This document shows positions 17,910 to 27,702 of a stretch of 64,000 nucleotides of DNA, one piece after another; the first letter of the stretch is position 1; each line of letters opens with the position of its first letter. Below the pieces are notes generated by a model. It was not told the DNA's origin, did no database searches, and worked only from the letters and a program-made list of their open reading frames with translations. Both the position numbers and the translations under genes were made by a program. Source of the DNA: Thauera humireducens (GTDB lineage: Bacteria > Pseudomonadota > Gammaproteobacteria > Burkholderiales > Rhodocyclaceae); the NCBI RefSeq assembly GCF_001051995.2, contig NZ_CP014646.1:62001-126000 (forward strand). The letters are read 5' to 3'.

Positions 17910-20900
17910 TCATGGGCATCCGCGGCGCGCCTCGATGGCAGACGATACCGCATCCACTGCGGCACGGAAGCCTTGCATCAGTTGCCCTGCATCCGCGGCG
18001 CGGCCGGCATGTCCCGCCGCTTCGAGGGCGGCGCACAGCTCACCGAGCTGCAGCGCACCGACGGAACGCGAGGCAGACTTCAGGCGGTGGGCGACCTCGC
18101 CCAGGCGCTGCCAGTCGTTCGCGGCGAGGGCGGCCCGCATCTGCCGCGCCGAGTCGAGCAGCGAGACGCGGTACTCGACGAGGAGCGCCTCGATCATGGC
18201 CTCGTCGTTACCGATCAGGTTCGCCAGCACACGCGGGTCGAGCAGGGCGAGGGCCGCTCCGGTCTTCGGGGCGGCCGGTGAGGGCGCAGGGTCGGCGATC
18301 CGGTCCGGAGCGCTCGGCAGTGACGCCGCCGGTGTCGAGCCGGAGGGTGCCCAGCGTTGCAGCGCGCGGCGCAGCGTCTCGAACTGGACGGGCTTGGCGA
18401 TGAAGTCGTCCATGCCGGCGTCGAGGCAGTGTCTGTCCTCGCCACGCATCGCGTTTGCGGTGACGGCGATAATCGGCAGGCGCTTGCCGGTGCCGGACTC
18501 TTCGCGGCGAATATGGGCGGTCAGCTCGTAGCCGTCCATCTCGGGCATGTGCAGGTCGGTCAGCAGCAGTGCGTAGTCGCCCGTGCGCCAGCGTTCGAGC
18601 GCCTCGCGCCCGTTCTCCGCCATGTCGCACTGCAGGCCCAGCAGCGTGAGCTGGTGCTCGATCACGCGGCGGTTGATCGGATTGTCCTCGGCGAGCAGGA
18701 TGCGGCCGAGCGCGATGTCGCCTGTCACCTGTCCCTCCCGGCCGCGGTCCGTTGCCGTCAGGGACGGCATGGCGGCCGCAGCGGGACTGACCGTGGCCAG
18801 CGGCAGCGTGACGACGAAGCGCGAGCCGCGCCCGGGAATGCTCCTGAGGTCGATGCGTCCCTTCAGCAGCTGGACCAGCCGTGCGGAGATCGTCAGCCCC
18901 AGGCCGGAGCCGCCGAAGCGACGGGTGGTGGAAGACTCCGCCTGCGAAAAGGGCTGGAAGATCTTCTCGAACACCTCGGGGGCGATGCCGATGCCGTTGT
19001 CGGTGACCATGAAGCGGATCAGGCCGGCGTCGGACACCTCGACCCGCAGTTCGACGCGGCCCGGGCGGTCGCGCCCTGCGGAGAACTTGATCGCGTTGCC
19101 GATCAGGTTCGTCAGTACCTGCCGGAGCCGCAGCTCGTCGGTGAGCATGAGCTCCGGGACGGTGTCGCCGATGTGCGTGCGCAGCTGCACGGCCGTCTTG
19201 CGGGCGTGGACGGCGAGGCTGTGTTCGATGTTCGCCATCAGCCCGCGAATGGAGACCGGCGCGATCTCGAGCTGCAGCTGCCCGGATTCGATCCGGGAGA
19301 AGTCCAGGATGTCGTCGATCAGGCGCAGCAGGGTCGCCGCCGATTCGTCCATGATGGCCACCAGTTCCGCCTGGTCGGCGGACAGCCCCTGGTGTGCGAG
19401 CACATCGAGGATCCCGATCACGCCATTCATCGGCGTGCGGATCTCGTGGCTCATCGTCGCGAGGAATTCGTCCTTGGCGCGGCTGGCGACCTTGGCCGCT
19501 TCGAGCGCCTGCTGCAGTTCGGCGGTGCGGCTCTCCACCAGGCTTTCAAGCTGCTCGCGGTGGCGCAGCAGCTCTTCTTCCATCCGGCGCTTTTCGGTGA
19601 TGTCCTCCTTGACGGCGACGTAGTGCGTGGTGCGCCCGCCGTCGTCATCGTGGATCGGCGTGATCGTCACCCGCTCTAGCAGGATGCGGCCGTCGCGGTG
19701 CCGGTTGTGCAGTTCGCCGCGCCAGGTTTCGCCGCAGGTCAGCGTCGCCCACATGTCGCGGAAGGTCTCGCGTGGTGTCAGGCCCGATTGCAGGATGCGC
19801 GGGTTCTTGCCCAGCACCTCCTCCAGTGTGTAGCCGGTCTTCTCGACGAAGGACTGATTGACGTACTCGATCTCGCCGTTGGTGTTGGTGATGACGAGGC
19901 TCTCCGGGCTTTCCTCCACCGCGCGCGAGAGTTTGCGCAGCTTTTCTTCCGCGGCCTTGCGGGCGCTGATGTCGAGCGTGAACACGAAGCGGGCGACCGT
20001 CTCGCCACTGTCGTCCTGCAGTGCGGTGATGCCGATCAGCAGCGGAATCCGGCTGCCATCCTTGCGGAAGTGCACCGACTCGAAGCTGACGTTGCCGACC
20101 CGGTCGGCTTCGGCTAGCCGTGCCGGCAGCAGCGCACGCTCCTCGGGCGTGTACATCGCCATCACCCGCGTGCCGCGCAGCTCGTCGGGGGTGTAGCCGT
20201 GCTGCCGCGCGTACGCGTCGTTGACGTCGATGAAGGTATTCCCATCGACCTCGTGCATCGCGATGCCCAGGTGCGACAGGCGGAAGAAGCGTTCCCAGCG
20301 GCGCATCACCGTCTCGGCGCGCTTGCGCTCGGTGACGTCGTGCACGATCGAGAACAGCAGGGCGCGGCCTTCATCCTCGGTGGGGCCGCTGTAGACCTCG
20401 ACATCGCGGATCGAGCCGTCCGCCCGCCGGTGGCGGAATTCGAAATGGTGGCGGCGCGTCGTTCGCGCGGCCTCGAGCTCCGCCTGCAGTTCGTGGTCGG
20501 ACAGCGTATTGATCTGGCCGATGCGCATGCCGAGCAGCGTGGCCCGCGGCCAGCCGTAGAAGCGCTCCGCAGCCGGGTTCGCGTCGACGATTCGGCCCGT
20601 CTGCGGGTCGAGGATCAGCATGACTGCGTGGCCGTTGGCGAAGATGCCCTGGTAGCGCCCGCTACTGTTCGTGCTGGCGTGTTCGGCGTGGTGCTGGCGC
20701 GTCAGCTCGTTGATGTAGGACAGGATCGACACCGCGCGACCGGCCGAGTCGCGCCGGATGACGTTGCGCCACTCGGTGTGCGCGAGCGTGCCGTTGCGCG
20801 CGTAGTTGCGGACCCGTGCCTGATTGCGTTCGACCGTGCCCGCGAGCAGTTCGCCGACGGCCGCCTGGGCGACAAGGAGATCGTCGGCATGGAAGAAGGC

Positions 20901-21074
20901 CCATTCGTCCGGCCGGCGCCCGCGGACCTCGTCCTCGCGCCAGCCGAACAGCGATTCCGCGCCCTGCGACCAGCGCCGGACGCGCAGGTCGCGATCCCAT
21001 TCGATGATGGCGAATGGCGCGCTGCGGATGAAGAAGTCGAGTTCCGTGCCGTCGTTGGGCGGCATCGCCTCCAT
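17910..21074 (-). CDS. Hybrid sensor histidine kinase (PAS array, HisKA, HATPase, REC, Hpt)
   Basis: Large signalling kinase of 1054 residues. At least four PAS modules occupy residues 1 to about 510 (for example FIRSAPFAIIEWDRDLRVR and QGIFANGHAVMLILDPQTG). There is no clear membrane helix, so it is probably cytoplasmic. The phosphoacceptor is His 543 in SHEIRTPMNGVIG; the ATPase core shows NLIGNAIKFS, DNGIGI and FGGSGLGLTI. A receiver follows with Asp 840 (LLLTDLHMPEMDGYEL), then an Hpt with His 996 (VAHRLKSASRSVGA). This is a complete His-Asp-His relay expected to hand phosphate to the regulator 61 bases downstream. ATG 21074 is preferred because AAGGG lies 10 bases upstream; the frame is open for 20 codons further. 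Confidence 0.93.
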   Translation of the reverse strand: MEAMPPNDGTELDFFIRSAPFAIIEWDRDLRVRRWSQGAESLFGWREDEVRGRRPDEWAFFHADDLLVAQAAVGELLAGTVERNQARVRNYARNGTLAHTEWRNVIRRDSAGRAVSILSYINELTRQHHAEHASTNSSGRYQGIFANGHAVMLILDPQTGRIVDANPAAERFYGWPRATLLGMRIGQINTLSDHELQAELEAARTTRRHHFEFRHRRADGSIRDVEVYSGPTEDEGRALLFSIVHDVTERKRAETVMRRWERFFRLSHLGIAMHEVDGNTFIDVNDAYARQHGYTPDELRGTRVMAMYTPEERALLPARLAEADRVGNVSFESVHFRKDGSRIPLLIGITALQDDSGETVARFVFTLDISARKAAEEKLRKLSRAVEESPESLVITNTNGEIEYVNQSFVEKTGYTLEEVLGKNPRILQSGLTPRETFRDMWATLTCGETWRGELHNRHRDGRILLERVTITPIHDDDGGRTTHYVAVKEDITEKRRMEEELLRHREQLESLVESRTAELQQALEAAKVASRAKDEFLATMSHEIRTPMNGVIGILDVLAHQGLSADQAELVAIMDESAATLLRLIDDILDFSRIESGQLQLEIAPVSIRGLMANIEHSLAVHARKTAVQLRTHIGDTVPELMLTDELRLRQVLTNLIGNAIKFSAGRDRPGRVELRVEVSDAGLIRFMVTDNGIGIAPEVFEKIFQPFSQAESSTTRRFGGSGLGLTISARLVQLLKGRIDLRSIPGRGSRFVVTLPLATVSPAAAAMPSLTATDRGREGQVTGDIALGRILLAEDNPINRRVIEHQLTLLGLQCDMAENGREALERWRTGDYALLLTDLHMPEMDGYELTAHIRREESGTGKRLPIIAVTANAMRGEDRHCLDAGMDDFIAKPVQFETLRRALQRWAPSGSTPAASLPSAPDRIADPAPSPAAPKTGAALALLDPRVLANLIGNDEAMIEALLVEYRVSLLDSARQMRAALAANDWQRLGEVAHRLKSASRSVGALQLGELCAALEAAGHAGRAADAGQLMQGFRAAVDAVSSAIEARRGCP

Positions 21075-21262
21075 GGCGGTAACCCTTTCGAAAGTGCGGC
21101 CGGGCGTCCGCACGCGAAGGCAGGAGCAGACCATGCCCCCGTCCTTGTGGGCTACAGATTAATACAGTGGGTGCGTTTTTTCTTTGTCTGAATCAATAAA
21201 TTTGTTCTTGACGGTACGAATGCTTTTTTTAGCGCGCCTGCGGGTCGGCCTTGGGCTGCCTG

Positions 21263-23902
21263 TCACGCGGCGGTCTGCGGCTGACGCTGCCAGATGCGCC
21301 CCTCGAAGTCGCCGATCGCCTCCGGGCGATGGAACCTGAAGCCCTGGAAGTTGCTGCAGCCTTCGTCCAGCAGGGCTTGCACCTGGTGCGGTTCCTCGAC
21401 GCCTTCGGCAATCACGCGCAGGCCGAGACTACGGGCCAGCCCTACGATGGTTCTGACGATGGCGAGGCTGCTGGCGTTGTCCGGCAGGTTCTGGACGAAG
21501 GAGCGGTCGATCTTGAGTTCGTCCAGCGGCAGGCGCTGCAGGTAGGCGAGCGAGGAGTAACCGGTGCCGAAGTCGTCGATGGAGAAGCGGATGCCCATCT
21601 CGCGCAGCGCGGTCATGGTCCGCACCGCGGTCTCCATGTCGTCCACCAGCATCGATTCGGTCAGCTCGAGGACCAGGCGGTCCGGCGGGCAGCCGGTGCG
21701 GGCCAGCAGTTCGCGCGTTTCGGTGACGAAGTCGGGCGAGTAAAGCTGCGATGCGCTGACGTTGACCGACAGGCGCAGGCTGGAGAAGCGCGCGTCGCCG
21801 GCCCAGCGCCCGAGCTGGGCGCAGGCCATCGCGATGAGCTCGCGACCGAGCGCCGGCATGAGGCCGGAGCGTTCGGCGATCGGGATGAACAGTCCGGGTG
21901 ACACCATGCCGCGCACCGGATGGCGCCAGCGCGCCAGCGCCTCGACGCCATTGATGCGTCCATCGGCATCGCATTGCGCCTGGTAGTGGAGCTCGAACTG
22001 GCCTTGCGACAGGGCGTCGCGCAGGTCGTTCTCAAGCAGCAGGCGCTCCGACACCGTGCGATGCATGATCGGGTCGAAGAAGCGGATGCGGTTCTTCCCC
22101 AGGCGTTTCGATTCGTACATCGACAGATCGGCGCTCTGCATCAGCTCGTCCACGGTCTGCTCGTGGTCGCAGAACATGGCGATGCCGATGCTGGCCGTGC
22201 ACACCATGCGTTGGTCGCCGATGAGATAGGGCGCGCCGAGCGTGGAGAGCAGGGCCTCCCCGAGTCGCTCGGCCGCGGCGGCGGCGGCGAGCGCGTCCTT
22301 GGGAAGCTGTTCGAGCAGGACGACGAATTCGTCTCCGCCGAAGCGGGCGACGGTGTCGGTCTCGCGCACGCTCGCCCGCAGCCGACCCGCTGCGCGGGCG
22401 AGCAGGGCGTCGCCGGCCTGGTGGCCCAGCAGGTCGTTGGTGTCCTTGAAGTCGTCGAGGTCGATGAACATCAGCGCGCCGCGCGAGCCGTCGCGGTTGC
22501 TTTGCGCGAGTGCGTGGCGCAGGCGGTCGGTGAGCAGGCGGCGGTTGGGCAGGCCGGTCAGCTGGTCGTAGAAGGCGAGGGCGTGGATCTCCTCCTCGTT
22601 CGCCTTGCTCAGCGAGATGTCGGTGAAGCTGCCCACGTAGTGCGTGACCGTGCCGGACTCGTCACGCACAGCGCTGATCGACAGGCGTTGCGGGTATACG
22701 TCGCCGTTGCGGCGGCGGTTCCAGACCTCGCCCTCCCACAAGTCGTGTGCCTTGAGCTGCTGCCACATCTCGCGATAGAAGCTCGGCCCATGGCGGCCAG
22801 ACGCCAGGATTCGCGACGACTTGCCGATCACCTCGTCCGCAGCGTAGCCGGTGACCTCGGTGAAGGCCTTGTTGACGCGCAGGATGCGCGTGCCCGCATC
22901 GGTGACCAGCATGCCCTGCTGAGACTCGAAGGCGATTGCTGCGATCCGCCGCTCCTCCTCGAGCTGGGTGCGATGGGTGACGTCCTGCACGATCAGGACC
23001 ACCATGCGCGGCCGCGCCTCGCTCTCGATGGCCTGGAGGCGCCCTTCGAAGATACATCGGCCTCTCGGCATGTCCAGCGCATACGTGGTGCTGACCGGCG
23101 CGCCCGAGTCGATCGTTTCCCGGATCGCGGCCATGATCTTCGATGCGGCCGGTTCGGGGAGCAGGGTGCGGATGTTCTGTCCGACCACGTCCTTGGCATC
23201 GCGGTAGAGCTGCCGCTCGTCGCGTGTCATCACCTCGACATAGCGCCCGTTCTCGTCCAGCACGAACAGGATGTCGGGTACGGCACCGGCGATCGCCCGC
23301 AGCCGCGCTTCGCGCTCCTTCAGTGCGTTCTCGTTCCGTCGGCGAACCTCCAGATCCCGCAGCAGCAGGCCGAGGAGGGCGGTCGCGGCCCCCATGATCA
23401 GCAGGTAGGGCAGGCCCAGGCGTTCGAACAGGCCGGCAATGCTCTGTCCGGGCACGAGGCCGACCAGCACGATCGAAACGCCATGCACTGCCACGCCGAA
23501 GGCGAAGAGACACTGGGGCCTGCGTGACAGCCTGCGGCCGCGCCAGGCGGCACGGTAGAGAAGGCCGAACGCCACCCCGAGCGCGATCGAGATGGTGCCG
23601 ATGATCATGCCGTCGCCGCCGAGGGTGACGCGATAGATGCCCGCGATCGCGCCGGTGATCACGCCGGCGAGCGGACCGCCGAACAGACCTGCCATCGACA
23701 GGACCACCGAACGGCCATCGATGATCACGCCAGGCGCGAGCGTGATCGGAATCATCATCCCGATCACGCACACACCGCCGAACACGAGCCCGGATGCAAT
23801 CTCCGCAAGCCGCGGGCGGTGCGACAGGAAGCGCAGGCAGAGCCCTTGCAGCAGGCTGAGGGCCAGCAGCAGGGCCGAGGTCTGGATCAGTTCGAGCGTC
23901 AT
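21263..23902 (-). CDS. 5TM-LYT-type membrane GGDEF-EAL protein
   Basis: Membrane c-di-GMP protein of 879 residues from ATG 23902. That start has no strong ribosome site; the frame is open for 24 more codons. Residues about 1-185 hold several hydrophobic helices with LAGVITGAIAGIYRVTLGG, typical of the 5TMR-LYT sensor found in LytS-like proteins. Two PAS domains follow (about 205-320 and 325-440). GGDEF is intact at 522-526 (RFGGDEFVVLLE) and EAL at 654-656 (GVEALARWRHPV), with DDFGTGYSSLAYLQR. The last visible region has EGVEEPHQVQALLDEGCSNFQGF (split residues of the EAL C-terminus). It lies upstream of the hybrid kinase across 188 bases, in the same orientation. Confidence 0.92.
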   Translation of the reverse strand: MTLELIQTSALLLALSLLQGLCLRFLSHRPRLAEIASGLVFGGVCVIGMMIPITLAPGVIIDGRSVVLSMAGLFGGPLAGVITGAIAGIYRVTLGGDGMIIGTISIALGVAFGLLYRAAWRGRRLSRRPQCLFAFGVAVHGVSIVLVGLVPGQSIAGLFERLGLPYLLIMGAATALLGLLLRDLEVRRRNENALKEREARLRAIAGAVPDILFVLDENGRYVEVMTRDERQLYRDAKDVVGQNIRTLLPEPAASKIMAAIRETIDSGAPVSTTYALDMPRGRCIFEGRLQAIESEARPRMVVLIVQDVTHRTQLEEERRIAAIAFESQQGMLVTDAGTRILRVNKAFTEVTGYAADEVIGKSSRILASGRHGPSFYREMWQQLKAHDLWEGEVWNRRRNGDVYPQRLSISAVRDESGTVTHYVGSFTDISLSKANEEEIHALAFYDQLTGLPNRRLLTDRLRHALAQSNRDGSRGALMFIDLDDFKDTNDLLGHQAGDALLARAAGRLRASVRETDTVARFGGDEFVVLLEQLPKDALAAAAAAERLGEALLSTLGAPYLIGDQRMVCTASIGIAMFCDHEQTVDELMQSADLSMYESKRLGKNRIRFFDPIMHRTVSERLLLENDLRDALSQGQFELHYQAQCDADGRINGVEALARWRHPVRGMVSPGLFIPIAERSGLMPALGRELIAMACAQLGRWAGDARFSSLRLSVNVSASQLYSPDFVTETRELLARTGCPPDRLVLELTESMLVDDMETAVRTMTALREMGIRFSIDDFGTGYSSLAYLQRLPLDELKIDRSFVQNLPDNASSLAIVRTIVGLARSLGLRVIAEGVEEPHQVQALLDEGCSNFQGFRFHRPEAIGDFEGRIWQRQPQTAA

Positions 23903-24004
23903 CGGGGCCGCGGTCGAGGAGACTGAGCGCAAGCGTAATGCAGGCAGGCGCGTGTAGCCCGTAGCGGAATGCACGGCGACGGCGATAAGGCCGCAGACGA
24001 TAGG

Positions 24005-24027
24005 GCCGCAGGCTTGATGCCTGCGGC
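24005..24027. terminator. Hairpin between the ABC transporter operon and the GGDEF-EAL gene
   Basis: Perfect 9-bp arms GCCGCAGGC / GCCTGCGGC around a 5-base loop, 18 bases after the stop of the last permease gene (minus strand). No T run follows, so it is either a factor-assisted terminator or a 3'-end protecting hairpin. Confidence 0.45.
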
Positions 24028-24044
24028 AGGGTACGACAGCAGCT

Positions 24045-24977
24045 TCATGCGTCAGGCCGGTACGGTTTGCCCAGGGAGACGGGCGAGTTGAGTCGGATCG
24101 TGCCGGCGTTGCGCGAGATCGCCACCAGCACCACGATCGTCGCCCAGTACGGCAGGGACGACAGCAGTTGCGACGGGAAGTCGATCTGCAGCCCCGAGCC
24201 CTGAATGAAGAGTTGCGTGATCATCACGCCGCCGAACAGGTAGGCGCCGAGCATCACCCGAAGCGGTCGCCAGGTAGCGAACACCACCAGGGCCAGTGCG
24301 ATCCAGCCGCGGCCGGCGACCATGCCTTCGGCCCACATCGGTGTGTAGAACACGGACAGGAAGGCGCCGCCGATACCGGCCATGGCGCCGCCGAACAGCA
24401 CCGCCAGGTAGCGGATGCGGATCACCGGATAGCCGATGGCATGCGCCGACGCCGGCGATTCGCCCACCGCGCGCAGCACCAGGCCGGCGCGGCTGCGGTA
24501 CAGGAACCACAGCAGGCCCCAGAACAGGGCCCAGGAGAAATACACCAGCGCCTGCTGGTTGTAGAGCGCCTCGCCGATCAGCGGCAGGTCGGCGATGAAG
24601 GGGATGCGGATCGGCGGCACCGCCTGCAGCGCCACCGCCTCGTAGGGTTTGCCGACGAAGGCCGCCAGGCCCACGCCGAAGATCGCCAGCGCCAGCCCGG
24701 AGGCCACCTGGTTCGCCATCAGCGTCAGCGTCAGCACGCCGAAGATCAGCGCCATCGCCATGCCCGCGCCCATGCCGGCCAGCACGCCCAGCCAGGGGTT
24801 GCCGCTCTCGTGGGTGACGGCGAAGGCGGCGACCGCGCCCATGGCCATCATGCCCTCGGCGCCGAGGTTGAGCACGCCGGCCTTCTCGCTCACCAGCAGG
24901 CCGAGCGCGACGATGATCAGCGGCGTACCCGCCACCACGGTGGCGAACAGCATCGAGGTGAAGAGGCTGGCGTCCAT
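24045..24977 (-). CDS. Nucleoside/BMP-type ABC transporter permease (second permease)
   Basis: Inner-membrane permease of 310 residues with about eight to ten helices, of the BPD_transp_2 family close to YufQ/NupQ. Typical stretches: ATVVAGTPLIIVALGLLVSEKAGVLNLGAEGMM (here split across positions 12-44) and the cytoplasmic coupling segment near GESPASAHAIGYPVIRIR. It is the last gene of xdhA-xdhB-ATPase-permease-permease and begins 13 bases after the first permease. With the xanthine dehydrogenase genes in the same operon, a purine base or nucleoside is the likely substrate. Confidence 0.9.
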   Translation of the reverse strand: MDASLFTSMLFATVVAGTPLIIVALGLLVSEKAGVLNLGAEGMMAMGAVAAFAVTHESGNPWLGVLAGMGAGMAMALIFGVLTLTLMANQVASGLALAIFGVGLAAFVGKPYEAVALQAVPPIRIPFIADLPLIGEALYNQQALVYFSWALFWGLLWFLYRSRAGLVLRAVGESPASAHAIGYPVIRIRYLAVLFGGAMAGIGGAFLSVFYTPMWAEGMVAGRGWIALALVVFATWRPLRVMLGAYLFGGVMITQLFIQGSGLQIDFPSQLLSSLPYWATIVVLVAISRNAGTIRLNSPVSLGKPYRPDA

Positions 24978-24990
24978 GTTTCGCTCGTCC

Positions 24991-26055
24991 TCAGGCCGCG
25001 CGGCGGCGCAGCCGCAGGCGGTAGTTGATGAACACGTCCGACCCCAGCAGGAAGAACAGCAACATGCCCTGGAACACCATCGAGATCGAACTGGGCAGGT
25101 TCAGGTACTGCTGCGCCTGCTCGCCGCCGATGTAGAGCAGCGCCATCAGCAGGCTGGCGAGGAAGATGCCGAAGGCGTTGAGGCGGCCGACGAAGGCGAC
25201 GATGATCGCGGCGAAGCCGTAGCCGCTGCCGACCTTGTCGGTGAGCTGGCCCATCGGTCCGGCGACCTCGCCCATGCCGGCCAGCCCCGCTGCGGCGCCG
25301 CCCAGCAGCAGGCCGATCCAGATCATGCGCGGGGCCGAGAAGCCCGCATAGCGTGCGGCGTCCGGCGCTTCGCCCGCGACCCGCATGCGGAAGCCGGCGA
25401 AGCTGCGGTTCATGAAGGCGTAGCCCGCCACCAGCACCGCGAGCGCCAGCGCAAAACCCAGGTGCAGGCGGGTGCCCTCGAGCAGCACGGGCATCAGCGC
25501 TGCGTCGCCGAACATCTTGGTCTGCGGGAAGTTGAAGCCGTCCGGGTCCTTCCACGGTCCGAACACCAGCCACGACACGAACAGGTGCGCGACATAGACC
25601 AGCATCAGCGAGACGAGGATCTCGTTGGCGTTGAAGCGGGTGCGCAGCAGCGCCGGGATCGCCGCCCAGGCTGCACCGCCGAGGGCGCCGGCCATGATCA
25701 TCGCCGGCAGCAGCAGGGCGCTCTCCGAGCCGTCGAAATACAGCGCCACCCCGGTCGCTGCCACCGCGCCGAACATGAACTGGCCTTCGGCCCCGATGTT
25801 CCACACGTTGGCACGGAAGCCGATCGCCAGACCGATCGCACACAGCATCAGCGGCGTGGCCTTGAGCAGCAATTCGGAGAGGCCGTACAGGTCCTTGACC
25901 GGGTTCAGGAAGAAGATGCGGAAACCTTCCAGCGGGTCCTTGCCGAGCGCAGAGAACACCAGCATGCCGCCGGCGAGCATCAGCACCACCGCGAGCAGCG
26001 GTGACAGGAAGGACATCAGCCGCGAGGGTTCGGCGCGGGCTTCGAGCTCAAGCAT
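24991..26055 (-). CDS. Nucleoside/BMP-type ABC transporter permease (first permease)
   Basis: Inner-membrane permease of 354 residues, YufP/NupP-like. Signature region: ATPLMLCAIGLAIGFRANVWN followed at once by IGAEGQFMFGAVAATG, and the coupling helix region GFRMRVAGEAPDAARYAG. Its start overlaps the ATPase gene by eight bases, and the second permease follows after 13 bases. Together they form the heterodimeric membrane pore of the importer. Confidence 0.92.
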   Translation of the reverse strand: MLELEARAEPSRLMSFLSPLLAVVLMLAGGMLVFSALGKDPLEGFRIFFLNPVKDLYGLSELLLKATPLMLCAIGLAIGFRANVWNIGAEGQFMFGAVAATGVALYFDGSESALLLPAMIMAGALGGAAWAAIPALLRTRFNANEILVSLMLVYVAHLFVSWLVFGPWKDPDGFNFPQTKMFGDAALMPVLLEGTRLHLGFALALAVLVAGYAFMNRSFAGFRMRVAGEAPDAARYAGFSAPRMIWIGLLLGGAAAGLAGMGEVAGPMGQLTDKVGSGYGFAAIIVAFVGRLNAFGIFLASLLMALLYIGGEQAQQYLNLPSSISMVFQGMLLFFLLGSDVFINYRLRLRRRAA

Positions 26056-27640
26056 GCAAGGACTCCGCGCGGTTCGCAGGCAGCGGTTCGGAGGGTTCGT
26101 CGCCCGGCCACATGCCGCTCATCCACACGCCGATGTCCTCCACCGTCGTCTCGGACGCGGGGCGGGTGGGCGACAGCCGGCCCTTGGCGATCACGGCGAT
26201 GCGGTCGCAGATCTCGAACAGCTCGTCGAGCTCTTCCGAGATGACCAGCACCGCGCAGCCGCGGTCACGCAGGTCGATCAGCGACTGGCGGATGAAGGTG
26301 GCCGCGCCCACGTCGACGCCCCAGGTGGGCTGGGCGCAGACCAGCAGCTTCGGCGCCTGCAGGATCTCGCGCCCGACGATGAACTTCTGCAGGTTGCCGC
26401 CCGACAGCGATTTGGCTGCCGCGCCGGGGCCGCCGCACTTGACGTTGAAGGCCTCGATGCAGCGCTGGGCAAAGTTGCGTGCGCGGTCGAAGCGCAGGAA
26501 GCCCCCTGCGAGCAGGCCCTGGCTGTGCGCAGCGGTCAGCAGGGCATTGTCCGCCAGTGACAGGCCGGGCACGGCGCCGCGGCCCAGGCGTTCCTCGGGC
26601 ACGAAGCACAGGCCGAGCTTGCGCCGCGGGCCGGGGCTGAGCCGGCCGGCCTCGACGCCGCAGATCTGCACCGGGAATTTCTCCGCCAGCACGTCCTCGC
26701 CGGAAATCGCGCGCAGCAGTTCCTGCTGGCCGTTGCCCGACACGCCGGCGATGCCGACGATCTCGCCGGCGCGCACGTCGAGGTGGATGTCCTTGAGGTC
26801 GGTGCCGAAGGGGTCGTCGCTGGCGTGCGACAGCCCCGCCAGGCGCAGGCGCACCTCGCCATCCGTTCTGGCTGCGCCATGCTCGCAGTGCGGCAGATCC
26901 TTGCCGATCATCAGTCGTGCCATCGACTGCGGTGTTTCCTGCGCCGGAATGCATTCGCCGGTGACCTTGCCGCCGCGCAGCACGGTGGCGGTGTGGCACA
27001 GCGCCTGGATCTCGTCGAGCTTGTGGCTGATGTAGAGGATCGAGCAGCCTTCGGCCGCGAGCTGGCGCAGGGTCTCGAACAGCTTGCGCACCGCCTGCGG
27101 CGTCAGCACCGAGGTCGGCTCGTCCATGATCAGCAGGCGCGGGTTCTGCAGCAGGCAGCGGATGATCTCGACGCGCTGGCGCTCGCCCACCGACAACGCG
27201 TGGACGTGGCGGCGCGGATCGACCGGCAGGCCGTAGCGTTCGGACACCTCGGTGATGCGCTGCGCCAGTTCGTCCAGCGCCGGGTTGCCGGGCAGGGCCA
27301 GCGCCACGTTCTCGACCACGGTGAGGGTTTCGAACAGCGAGAAGTGCTGGAACACCATGCCGATACCCAGGCTACGGGCGTGTGCCGGATTCTCGACGCG
27401 GACTTCCTCGCCTTCCCAGTAGATCTGCCCGGCGCTCTGGTGCGTGACGCCGTAGATGATCTTCATCAGCGTCGATTTGCCGGCCCCGTTCTCGCCCAGG
27501 ATGGCGCGGATCTCGCCGGGCCGTACCGACAGATCGACCTGGTCGTTGGCGACCACGGTCGGATAGACCTTGCTGATCCCCCGCAGCTGCAGGCGTGGTG
27601 CGGCCGGAGGCGGGACGGGTTGGGAGGTGCTCTGACTCAT
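26048..27640 (-). CDS. Double-domain ABC transporter ATPase (nucleoside/BMP-type)
   Basis: Cytoplasmic ATPase of 530 residues with two nucleotide-binding domains, like YufO/NupO and RbsA. Domain 1 has Walker A GENGAGKST, signature LSVGERQRVEIIR and Walker B LLIMDEPTSVL. Domain 2 has a degenerate Walker A (GVSGNGQQELL, no Lys), as is usual in this subfamily, and the signature LSGGNLQKFIVGRE. ATG 27640 is the most plausible start; an upstream open extension is low in family resemblance. It starts 62 bases after xdhB and overlaps the first permease. No periplasmic binding protein gene is in the operon or elsewhere in the window. Confidence 0.93.
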   Translation of the reverse strand: MSQSTSQPVPPPAAPRLQLRGISKVYPTVVANDQVDLSVRPGEIRAILGENGAGKSTLMKIIYGVTHQSAGQIYWEGEEVRVENPAHARSLGIGMVFQHFSLFETLTVVENVALALPGNPALDELAQRITEVSERYGLPVDPRRHVHALSVGERQRVEIIRCLLQNPRLLIMDEPTSVLTPQAVRKLFETLRQLAAEGCSILYISHKLDEIQALCHTATVLRGGKVTGECIPAQETPQSMARLMIGKDLPHCEHGAARTDGEVRLRLAGLSHASDDPFGTDLKDIHLDVRAGEIVGIAGVSGNGQQELLRAISGEDVLAEKFPVQICGVEAGRLSPGPRRKLGLCFVPEERLGRGAVPGLSLADNALLTAAHSQGLLAGGFLRFDRARNFAQRCIEAFNVKCGGPGAAAKSLSGGNLQKFIVGREILQAPKLLVCAQPTWGVDVGAATFIRQSLIDLRDRGCAVLVISEELDELFEICDRIAVIAKGRLSPTRPASETTVEDIGVWMSGMWPGDEPSEPLPANRAESLHA

Positions 27641-27702
27641 GGTCGGTGCATCTGCGGCATCGGCGGACGGGGCAGGTTGTGCTCGTGGGGGCGCATTGTG
27701 CC

